Part shown: positions 42,034 to 49,381 of the stretch, one piece after another
How positions within the stretch are numbered: the stretch's first letter is position 1
Layout: each line of letters starts with the position of its first letter
Assembly: GCA_949291545.1 (NCBI GenBank)
Contig: CASEWB010000009.1
Span: 62,001 to 126,000, forward strand
Length of the DNA: 64,000 bases
Origin: an uncultured bacterium
Lineage (GTDB): Bacteria > Elusimicrobiota > Elusimicrobia > Elusimicrobiales > Elusimicrobiaceae
Direction of reading: 5' to 3'
Made by a program: the position numbers and the translations under genes
The notes under the pieces: model-generated
Databases searched by the model: none
What the model was told of the DNA's origin: nothing
Seen by the model: the letters and a program-made list of their open reading frames with translations, nothing else

Positions 42034-43329
42034 ATGAAAAAACTCTTTTCTCTTTTAAGCGTTTTGGCTGTACTGTTGGTTTCCTGCGCCGCTTTTGCTG
42101 CGCAGCCTAAGACGGATGTGTATATCGGCATTACCTCGGTAGGGAATAAACATTTGCCGGCGATTGGAATGCCGCCTTTCGTTTTTAGCGGGGAAAAAGC
42201 CCAAGCCGCCGCCGTGCAAGTGCGTGATGTAATGCGCGCCGATTTGTTGTTTGCCCGCTATTTCGATGTGACCGAGGAAGGCCCCGCTTTTGATTCCAAA
42301 AATTTGAACGATACCCTTACCCAATGGGGCCGCGCCCGTGCTACTTATTTGTTGGCGGGGGACATTACTTACGCCGCTCCGTATTACACCATTAAAATTT
42401 ACGTTTACGATATTTCCACCCGCTCGGCCGTATTTGCCAAGGCGTTTAAAGGCACCGAAAGCAGCTTGCGCCGCTTGGCGCATATTGCGTCGGACCAAAT
42501 TGTTTCCGCCCTGGTAGGCAAACGCGGCATTGCCGATAGCAAAATTGCTTTTGCCAACAACGCTACCCGCCATAAGGAAATTTATGTGGTAGATTACGAC
42601 GGCGAAAATTTGCAGAAGCTGACCAACGACAAAAGCATTTCTATTTTGCCGCGCTGGTCCAAAGACGGGCGGATTTTCTATACCACCTATAAGTATAAAA
42701 ATCCGGACATTTTTGCCATCGATTTGCGCGCCGGTAAAATCGCCCCGGTGATTATCCGCGGCGGGCTGTCGCTCATTGGCGGCGTGTCGCCAGACGGCAA
42801 AGCCTTGGCGTTCACCAGTTCCGGCGGCACAAACCCCAGCATCTATATTTATAACTTGGAAACGCACGAAAAGACCCGTATTACCAATAAAGCTTCGGTG
42901 GACGGTTCTCCGTCGTTCTCTCCGGACGGCAAATACATTACCTTTGTGTCAAACCGCGCCGGGAACCCGCAAATTTATGTAATGGAACTTGCCACCGGCG
43001 AAACCCGCCCGCTAACCAAAACCTTCAACTGGTCGGATAGCCCGCAGTGGTCGCCCACGGGGGAATGGATTGTGTTTTCGGGGCGTGAATCGCCTTACCA
43101 CCCGATGGATATTTTCTTGGTGGATTTGACGGGAACCCAGCTGCGCCGTTTGACGACGGACGCCGGCTCCAATGAAGACCCGACGTGGTCCCCCGACGGC
43201 CGCTTTATTGCTTTTACCACCACCCGCAATGGTAAACGCCAGCTGTATTTGATGGATATGGACGGGAGCGCCCCGCACCTATTGGCCGATTTAAAGGGCG
43301 ATTCATTTACGCCCCACTGGAGTTTCTAA
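42034..43329 (+). CDS. tolB: Tol-Pal translocation protein TolB
   Basis: 431 residues from ATG 42034, selected because a signal peptide (LFSLLSVLAVLLVSCAAFAA) begins there; a GTG at 42010 is an alternative, and neither has a clear Shine-Dalgarno. The N-terminal domain resembles the TolB alpha/beta domain (RADLLFARYFDV). A beta-propeller follows, with at least five PD40 repeats such as SPSFSPDGKYITFVSNRAG, SPQWSPTGEWIVFSG and PTWSPDGRFIAFTT. TolB links Pal to the TolQRA motor, which is not encoded here. Confidence 0.93.
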   Translation: MKKLFSLLSVLAVLLVSCAAFAAQPKTDVYIGITSVGNKHLPAIGMPPFVFSGEKAQAAAVQVRDVMRADLLFARYFDVTEEGPAFDSKNLNDTLTQWGRARATYLLAGDITYAAPYYTIKIYVYDISTRSAVFAKAFKGTESSLRRLAHIASDQIVSALVGKRGIADSKIAFANNATRHKEIYVVDYDGENLQKLTNDKSISILPRWSKDGRIFYTTYKYKNPDIFAIDLRAGKIAPVIIRGGLSLIGGVSPDGKALAFTSSGGTNPSIYIYNLETHEKTRITNKASVDGSPSFSPDGKYITFVSNRAGNPQIYVMELATGETRPLTKTFNWSDSPQWSPTGEWIVFSGRESPYHPMDIFLVDLTGTQLRRLTTDAGSNEDPTWSPDGRFIAFTTTRNGKRQLYLMDMDGSAPHLLADLKGDSFTPHWSF

Positions 43330-43345
43330 TCAAAATATCAGTAAA

Positions 43346-43375
43346 AAGACGGGCTTTTAAAGCCCGTCTTTTTTA
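43346..43375 (+). terminator. Terminator after tolB
   Basis: AAGACGGGCT/AGCCCGTCTT stem followed by T residues. Confidence 0.85.
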
Positions 43376-43657
43376 TGTCTGCTACTCGGGCCAAACGCTT
43401 GCGAGTTTATGAAAACCCTGTAAGAGGAACTGTTGGACAGGGGGAATACCCCCCTAAAGTTTCAGGCGTCCTTAAGGCAAGAAGCGGCACAGTGGCACAA
43501 AGGGCGGGCTGGCCGGTGGGAACAGCGGTGCATTGGGGGGAATAGAAGGCCTCTAGCGGTTGGAGCGGCCGCTGCTTGGGGCTGCTAGTTGGGGGAAATG
43601 CCGCCGGGAGGAACGTACTGCAGGGAAACGATAGGGAGAAAAAGAAGAGCTTGCAAC
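43376..43657. other. GC-rich intergenic stretch of unknown content
   Basis: About 280 nt enclosed by two terminators, rich in G runs on the plus strand (GGGGGAATACCCCCC near 43438-43452 is a small hairpin). An 84-codon minus frame has no ribosome binding site or familiar domain. An unrecognised structured RNA is possible; I could not match tmRNA, RNase P or SRP RNA landmarks. Confidence 0.4.
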
Positions 43658-43658
43658 A

Positions 43659-43688
43659 CAAAACCCCAGCCTTTGGGCCGGGGTTTTG
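43659..43688 (-). terminator. Terminator of the RDD-family gene
   Basis: AAAACCCC/GGGGTTTT outer stem with an inner GCC/GGC, directly after the RDD stop. Confidence 0.75.
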
Positions 43689-43706
43689 AAAATATAGGCC
43701 TTATAA

Positions 43707-44531
43707 TTAACGGCAAACGTCCATACCGATAGCGGCGCAGTCTTCGCCCGGGAAGACTGCGCAGCAGACGTCGGAATCTTCGTCTTCTAAGTACAAAGTA
43801 TAGGTGTCCCCGTTTAAGGAAAAAGTGGCGCGGTAACCGTCCGGATCGACGGAATAAGTTACCCCATTAACCGTTTGCGAACCGTAGGGCATATCCTGCA
43901 TGGCCATATTTTGCAGCGTAGAAGCGGCCGCAAAGGAATGCAACAGCGGCAATTGCGTCAGCATTACATTCAAGAAAGCCATCGCGGCAAAAAGCAACAC
44001 CATCCCCACGCTGGCAATGGCAATCCACCACGGGTGGGAAGGCGTATCGGGCAGTTCGTCTGCCGGTTGGACGGTGTCCGCCACGACGTAAGTTTCGGCA
44101 ATATAATCGTGCAGCGCGCGTTTGCGGTTCGTCAGGCCGGCCATAATAAAGCCGATGTAGAGAATCATAGAGGACAAGAACTTGGCAAAAGTTCTCCCGG
44201 TAGCGCGTGCAAAAGTGATGCGCCCACCGTCTTTGCCGACCACTTTAATTTTAAGCAGGCGTTTGCCCCAAGTAGCTTGGTGTTTGCCGCTTTCCTGCAA
44301 GGCAAAATACAGCCAAAAAGAAACCAAACTTAATATTTGCAAAGCAAACATTAAGATAAATATAACCATCATGCGGGAAGCATATTCGGCTTCGGGTGCA
44401 TTGGCCATACTGTATACTTGCCATATCATTAAAGGCAGGCAGATAATAATTGGCGGGAGGGCCGCCAGAAAAGTGTCAATGATAAAAGCAATGGCACGTT
44501 TCCAAAAACCAGCATAAATAGAAGTGTTCAT
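43707..44531 (-). CDS. RDD-family membrane protein with Cys-rich C-terminal domain
   Basis: 274 residues. The RDD domain occupies about 1-150: YAGFWKRAIAFIIDTFLAA has the conserved Arg and Asp, and the loop KHQATWGKRLLKIKVVGKDG is typical. After a fourth membrane helix near 175-195 a small domain follows that ends with five Cys in the last 25 residues (DVCCAVFPGEDCAAIGMDVC). RDD proteins include ion transporters, but most are uncharacterised. Good Shine-Dalgarno (AAGGAG) before the ATG. Confidence 0.85.
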   Translation of the reverse strand: MNTSIYAGFWKRAIAFIIDTFLAALPPIIICLPLMIWQVYSMANAPEAEYASRMMVIFILMFALQILSLVSFWLYFALQESGKHQATWGKRLLKIKVVGKDGGRITFARATGRTFAKFLSSMILYIGFIMAGLTNRKRALHDYIAETYVVADTVQPADELPDTPSHPWWIAIASVGMVLLFAAMAFLNVMLTQLPLLHSFAAASTLQNMAMQDMPYGSQTVNGVTYSVDPDGYRATFSLNGDTYTLYLEDEDSDVCCAVFPGEDCAAIGMDVCR

Positions 44532-44605
44532 TGTGGTCTCCTTCGGCTGTAATACATAACGAATGACTCCAACATTATAGCTTATTTACAAAAACGCCGC
44601 TGATA

Positions 44606-44674
44606 AATTAAAAGGCTAAGCCACTTCCTTTAGGGGAGCTACAACCCATTTGGTATCTGTATAGCTTAGCCGTT
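44606..44674. repeat. Inverted repeat between tdk and the RDD gene
   Basis: GGCTAAGC near 44613 is repeated as GCTTAGCC about 50 nt later (to near 44671), enclosing CTTCC/GGGAG and TTGGTATC. On the minus strand the stem is followed by TTTTAATTT, so it may terminate tdk transcription. Confidence 0.5.
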
Positions 44675-44726
44675 GTGGAAGAAAGCCCCAATCCACTCCA
44701 ACCGGTCTGGCGGGGTGGTATGGCTT

Positions 44727-45296
44727 TTATGGGCGCGGCTTTTTGTAACACCGGCGGCAGCGGGCTTGGTAAGCGTCTGTTGTGCCCACTACAATGCGCT
44801 TTTTGTCTTTGCTGATGCGCTGCGTAAAACTGGCAGGATTGCCGCATTTGGTGCATACAGCCAAGTTTTTGGTTACATACTCGGCCTTGGCCAAGAGGGC
44901 GGCGGTCACTTCAAACGGTTCGGCGCGGTAGTCGGTATCCAAGCCGGCAACAATCACGCGCTTTCCGGCATTGGCCAATTTTTCGCATACGTCTACAATG
45001 CCCTTATCAAAAAAATTGATTTCATCAATAGCGATAACCTGCGTATCCTTTTGTACAAGCGGCAAGATTTCGTCCGATTTTTTGACGCATGTAGCCGCGA
45101 CTTTGTTTTGGTTGTGGCTGGTGATGCTGTCTATACCGTAGCGGGTGTCTATTTTGGAATTAAACAGTTGCACTTTTTGTTTGGCAATCAAGGCCGTTCG
45201 CACGCGGCGGATTAGTTCCTCTGTCTTGCCGGAAAACATACACCCGCAGATAACTTCTATCCAACCTTGTTTGTGATAGATTAACGGATTGGCCAT
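44727..45296 (-). CDS. tdk: Thymidine kinase
   Basis: 189 residues from ATG 45296, with AGGAG 6 nt upstream; the longer frame enters lptD and is rejected. P-loop GCMFSGKTEEL, IAIDEINFFD, and a C-terminal zinc-binding set (CTKCG...CRRC) identify the type II thymidine kinase family. It phosphorylates thymidine for salvage. It is the last gene of the long minus-strand run, 11 nt after lptD. Confidence 0.94.
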   Translation of the reverse strand: MANPLIYHKQGWIEVICGCMFSGKTEELIRRVRTALIAKQKVQLFNSKIDTRYGIDSITSHNQNKVAATCVKKSDEILPLVQKDTQVIAIDEINFFDKGIVDVCEKLANAGKRVIVAGLDTDYRAEPFEVTAALLAKAEYVTKNLAVCTKCGNPASFTQRISKDKKRIVVGTTDAYQARCRRCYKKPRP

Positions 45297-45307
45297 AAAA
45301 ACTCCTG

Positions 45308-47509
45308 TTACATGTCTCTTAAATCGCCTTGGCTGCGCCAGGGGTACCAATAGGTATCTTCTTTGGTTTGGGCTTGGGCGCGTTTATCGCCGCCGCATAA
45401 AATGTTGATGCGGAACGCAAAAGAAAAGTTGTTGTTGCGGTCCCGAATGGTAAATTCCGTGCGTGCGTCGTGGAAATCATACGAGAAGCGGAATAATTTA
45501 TTAAACCCCACTACGCTGTTTGGTTCAAAAACTGCGTCTATCCCCAAATCCACAAACCATTTGCCGCTGGGCGGGCGGATGCCCCAGGTGGTGGTTAGGG
45601 TATAGCGGTCCGAATCGGTTTCGTAGAGGGAACCCGGGTCCGTGTAATCGGCAAAGTTGTTTAAGCCTAAGCCGATAATTTGGTTTTTGTAAATAAAGTT
45701 GGACTGGGCAATAAAATTGACGTTCTTTTCTTCCAAGTCGTATTGGTCCTGGATAAAAAAGTTGAACAGCCCGTCGGGGGAATTGTAGCCCCATTCCAAC
45801 AGGAACGGTTCGATACGGGTTTTGAGGTGGTCCCAATTTTGCTCGTACCCCAGGCCGGTATGCAGGTCGTAGGTATAGTCGGACAAATCAAATCCCGTCT
45901 GGAAGCGGACATAGGTGTTAAACGTCGGCCGGTAGTAATTGTTGATGTACAGGCGGTTGCGTTCGATGCCTTTGTCGGGGGACAGCCGGTCCGAAGTTAA
46001 GGTGCCGGTGGACAGGCGTTTGGTAAACTGGTAACCAAAATCCGTCGTCCCCAGGAAAGAGTGGGTCTGCAGGTTTAAGTCGGTTCCCACCCGGGCGACC
46101 CAAGCGTCCTGATTATCGTAATTTTTATCGGCGAAAGTAACCGTTTGGTCGTAGAAAACAGAAGGCGTAAAGGTAAAGAAACGGCTCATACGGAAGGATT
46201 TTTCAGTGGTCCATTTGGCGTGGGCCTGGCGCTGGTAGGGGCCTTCTTCGTTGGGCATATCGTTTTTATACTGCAGGGTGGAAGTGTTGTTAAAATCCAC
46301 CTCCAGCCGGTTAGAGGTTTTCAGCCACGGGTCGTTAAAAGGCAAAAGCATATATTTAATTTCCGGCAGGGTGCGCGTTTCGGCCATAAATTCTTTGCGG
46401 TCCAAGGCAAAGATGTCCTTTTGCTGGTAGCTGATGCGCAGCGTAGAACGCCGGGTTTGGCGCGAAAGCGAGAAGTTTGTTTCCTGGTCCGGCATAAAGA
46501 TGTACGGATTGCCGCGGAAGAAAGTGTCGTAGAAATACGGGTCAGACACCATACGGAATTGGGTCTGGAATTGGTACAAAGCCCCGGTGGAATTGTTGAA
46601 ATGGTCCGAAGAATCGTACATTTCCCACCAGTAGCCGCCCTGCACGCCCCAGCGTTTGTTGCTGTTTAGCGAGCGGGTGTCTTCCGTATCGGCTTGGTCG
46701 TTAATAAAATAAAATTCGCCGCTGCCGCGCAACGTGGGGGATTCCACCGCCGTCAGCCCGCCGCCAATTCCTACGCCGGAGTTGGTGTAATAATCCAAAG
46801 TCAGTTTAGGGCGCAAGTTCAGCACCGGCTGGAAAACGGTGGAGGTCAAAATACCAAAGCCGGTTTTATTGCTTTGCGTAAAATCGACGTAGGTCGTCCA
46901 AGGTTTTTGAGGTTGCAACGACCGCCAAAAAAGCGGCAGATAAAACACCGGGAACCCGTCCAACCGCAGTACCGCGTTTGTGCCGAAAACGCGCTTTTGC
47001 GGGGAAACCGTCAATTTGCCGACGGAAAGCGTATAATGCGGGTCCGGGTTGTTGCAGCAGGTGATGGTGGCATTGCGCAATGTTTCCTTTTGGGAAATGG
47101 AGGAAATTTCCTGCGCGCTAAGTACCCGCAGGGGGGGATACTCGGTGCTGACGTTTTGGGCGGAAAAATCCTTTGTCGTATAATTGACGGAAATATTATC
47201 CCCTTTTAATACGCTGCCTTGCCCGTCTTCCACCGTCATAGGGCCGACGGAGGTTATTTGCGTATTTAACTGGTCTAGGGTGATGTTTTCCCCGGTTACG
47301 GTGCGGGTTTTGCCGTCTTTGGTTTTTTGAATAACGGTTACATTCCCTTCCAGCGCCACCACTTTTTCTTCCGGCTGGAGGGAGGCTTTATCGGAAGTAA
47401 AATAAATAAAACCGTCCCCGTCCGGCGGCGGCAGCGTGTTGTCGGCGGCGTGGGCCGGGGTGGCGAAACAAAAGAAAGCACAAGCAAGAACTAGCGGAAA
47501 GGATTTCAT
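45308..47509 (-). CDS. lptD: LPS-assembly protein LptD
   Basis: 733 residues. Signal peptide (PLVLACAFFCFATPAHA), an OstA/LptA-like jellyroll at about 35-130 (SLQPEEKVVALEGNVTVIQ; GDNISVNYTTKDFSAQNVS), then a large beta-barrel with many alternating Tyr/Phe strands. It inserts lipopolysaccharide into the outer leaflet of the outer membrane with LptE. CC at about residue 150 is one of few Cys pairs, so the disulfide pattern of enterobacterial LptD is not conserved. The start overlaps the ROK kinase stop by 4 nt. Confidence 0.9.
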   Translation of the reverse strand: MKSFPLVLACAFFCFATPAHAADNTLPPPDGDGFIYFTSDKASLQPEEKVVALEGNVTVIQKTKDGKTRTVTGENITLDQLNTQITSVGPMTVEDGQGSVLKGDNISVNYTTKDFSAQNVSTEYPPLRVLSAQEISSISQKETLRNATITCCNNPDPHYTLSVGKLTVSPQKRVFGTNAVLRLDGFPVFYLPLFWRSLQPQKPWTTYVDFTQSNKTGFGILTSTVFQPVLNLRPKLTLDYYTNSGVGIGGGLTAVESPTLRGSGEFYFINDQADTEDTRSLNSNKRWGVQGGYWWEMYDSSDHFNNSTGALYQFQTQFRMVSDPYFYDTFFRGNPYIFMPDQETNFSLSRQTRRSTLRISYQQKDIFALDRKEFMAETRTLPEIKYMLLPFNDPWLKTSNRLEVDFNNTSTLQYKNDMPNEEGPYQRQAHAKWTTEKSFRMSRFFTFTPSVFYDQTVTFADKNYDNQDAWVARVGTDLNLQTHSFLGTTDFGYQFTKRLSTGTLTSDRLSPDKGIERNRLYINNYYRPTFNTYVRFQTGFDLSDYTYDLHTGLGYEQNWDHLKTRIEPFLLEWGYNSPDGLFNFFIQDQYDLEEKNVNFIAQSNFIYKNQIIGLGLNNFADYTDPGSLYETDSDRYTLTTTWGIRPPSGKWFVDLGIDAVFEPNSVVGFNKLFRFSYDFHDARTEFTIRDRNNNFSFAFRINILCGGDKRAQAQTKEDTYWYPWRSQGDLRDM

Positions 47510-48477
47510 TTCTCGTTATCTTTATGCGCGCGGTAAATAGCGTACATGGCTGCGCCAACTCCGCCAATATTGGGATTTTGCGAAACTAAAATTTTAAGCC
47601 GTTTAAAAGGCGTTTGTATCTGCTGGGCGGAAAGCACGCGTTTGGCGGCCGGCAGGAAGTACGGCGCCGCACCGGATACGCCGCCGGTTAATACAATGGT
47701 GTCTATATCCAGTACCAGCACGAAATTGGCTAAACCAATGCCCAAGTAATGGCCGGTGTCTTCCCATACTTTAAGGGCTGTTTTGCAGCCTTTTTCGGCC
47801 GCGCGGGAAACAATTTCTATCTTAAAATCTTTTTCTTCATTTACCATTTTGGCCAAGATGGAATCCGGGTAATCCATCACCGCCTCCATCACGCGCCGTT
47901 TGATGCCGATGGTGCCGATAAAGGCTTCCAAACACCCTCTTGCGCCGCAGCCGCACAGCGGGCCGGTGGCGGTATCGACGATTTTGGTGTGGCCTATTTC
48001 GCCGGCGGTGCCATTAGAGCCTTGGTAGAGCTCCTTGTTTAAAATAAGCCCGCCGCCTACGCCGGTGCCCAGCGTAACAACCAGCACATTGGTGCCTTGG
48101 CGTTTCAAATCGGCTTCGTACACGCCCCAGGCGGCCAGCGTGGCATCGTTGGCGACGCAGGGCAGTATGCCGGTGTGTTTGTAGAGCATTTGGGCGATGG
48201 GCCAGTCGGCAATGTCTTTAAATTTTAAATTGGGGTTGTAGCGCAGGATGCCTTTTTGATTGTCCACATCGCCGGGGGCGCCCACGGCCACCGCTACGCG
48301 CTGGTCCGGGAATTCCTGCTGTATGGCATTGATATAATCGCCGATTTGGGCGATAAACCCTTTGGCTCCTTTGGAATAATCGGTTTCCATTTTTTCTTTG
48401 CGGAAAATTTCGCCGTGTTCGTTCATTACGAATAATTTTACGAAAGTTCCTCCGATATCTACCCCTACGCCAATCAT
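47506..48477 (-). CDS. ROK-family sugar kinase (glucokinase-like)
   Basis: 323 residues. GVDIGGTFVKLFV is the phosphate-binding loop, VAVGAPGDVD and VANDATLAAWG hold the sugar site, and GTAGEIGHTKIV followed by CGCGARGCLEAF is the zinc-binding ROK signature. There is no N-terminal helix-turn-helix, so it is a kinase rather than a repressor. Glucose or N-acetylmannosamine are possible substrates. It is coupled to lptD by 4 nt and starts 3 nt after the Xer gene. Confidence 0.9.
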   Translation of the reverse strand: MIGVGVDIGGTFVKLFVMNEHGEIFRKEKMETDYSKGAKGFIAQIGDYINAIQQEFPDQRVAVAVGAPGDVDNQKGILRYNPNLKFKDIADWPIAQMLYKHTGILPCVANDATLAAWGVYEADLKRQGTNVLVVTLGTGVGGGLILNKELYQGSNGTAGEIGHTKIVDTATGPLCGCGARGCLEAFIGTIGIKRRVMEAVMDYPDSILAKMVNEEKDFKIEIVSRAAEKGCKTALKVWEDTGHYLGIGLANFVLVLDIDTIVLTGGVSGAAPYFLPAAKRVLSAQQIQTPFKRLKILVSQNPNIGGVGAAMYAIYRAHKDNEK

Positions 48478-48480
48478 AAA

Positions 48481-49362
48481 TTACTCCTTGCTTTTTGGAT
48501 GTGCGTGGTCATACACGCTTTTTAATTTTTCAAGCGACACATGTGTATAGACTTGCGTCGCGGCTAAACTTTTGTGGCCTAACATTTCCTGCAGGCTGCG
48601 CAAATCGCACCCGTTGTTCAGCAGGTGCGTGGCAAACGAATGCCGCAGGCTGTGCGGCGTGACTTTGCGCGCCAAATGCGAGGAAATGGCCGTATTTTTA
48701 AAAATGTACGCCAGCCCGTCCCCCGTCAGCGGTTTGCCGTTTTTGTTCAAAAACAGCGCGTCGTCCGGCTGGGGGTTTTTGCGGCAGGCCAGGTACGTTT
48801 TTAAGGCGTCCAGCGCCGCGTCCGTTACGGGAACGAGGCGTTCCTTGGAGCCTTTCCCCAATACTTTTACAATTCCATTAAAAAAATCGATGTCTTTTAC
48901 GCGCAGGCCTGTTACTTCGCTGCGGCGCAGGCCGCTGGAATACATCAGCTCAAACAGGGCTTTATCCCGCGCGGCAAAATGTTTGCTGTGCGCGGCCGTG
49001 TCCAACAGCCGCTCCGTTTCCGGCACAGACAAGAACTTCGGCAGGATTTTTTCCCGCTTGGGCGCCGGCAACAGCTTGAATGGGTTCCGCTCCAACTTGC
49101 CTTGTTCCAATAAGAACGCCGCCAGACTGCGCAACGAAGCAATCTTGCGCAAAACTGTGTTTCTGGCCGGTTGGTGCAAGGTTTGCAGCGAGGCCAAAAA
49201 CGAACGGATTGTGGCAGACGTAAAAGCGCGTAAATCGTTTTGGTTGCGTTTTTTTAAAAAGAGCAAAAATTCCTGCAAATCCGCACGGTAGCTGCGTATC
49301 GTGTGGGGCGAAAAGTTTTTGTTTTGCAAATGGACTAAAAACGCATTAATCCACTCTTCCAT
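48481..49362 (-). CDS. xerC: Tyrosine recombinase XerC/XerD
   Basis: 293 residues, the Xer length. N-terminal SAM-like domain (NFSPHTIRSYRADLQEFLLF) and catalytic domain with Arg in YSSGLRRSEVTGLRV, Lys in KGSKERLVPV, HSLRHSFATHLLNNG (His and Arg) and LGHKSLAATQVYTHVS with the Tyr. It resolves chromosome dimers at dif sites. Location between topA and a kinase in a housekeeping operon argues against a mobile-element integrase. Whether it is XerC or XerD is not resolved. Confidence 0.9.
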   Translation of the reverse strand: MEEWINAFLVHLQNKNFSPHTIRSYRADLQEFLLFLKKRNQNDLRAFTSATIRSFLASLQTLHQPARNTVLRKIASLRSLAAFLLEQGKLERNPFKLLPAPKREKILPKFLSVPETERLLDTAAHSKHFAARDKALFELMYSSGLRRSEVTGLRVKDIDFFNGIVKVLGKGSKERLVPVTDAALDALKTYLACRKNPQPDDALFLNKNGKPLTGDGLAYIFKNTAISSHLARKVTPHSLRHSFATHLLNNGCDLRSLQEMLGHKSLAATQVYTHVSLEKLKSVYDHAHPKSKE

Positions 49363-49381
49363 TTTCCGCCTCCTGTGCGGG

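Noticed and set aside
43376..43657. RNase P RNA, tmRNA or SRP RNA
   Set aside because: A GAGGAA-like string occurs, but the conserved cores, tag frame and terminal pairings of these RNAs could not be found.
48481..49362. Tyrosine recombinase as sign of an integrated mobile element
   Set aside because: Its length, motifs and position after topA and dprA match the housekeeping Xer recombinase; no att repeats or phage genes are nearby.
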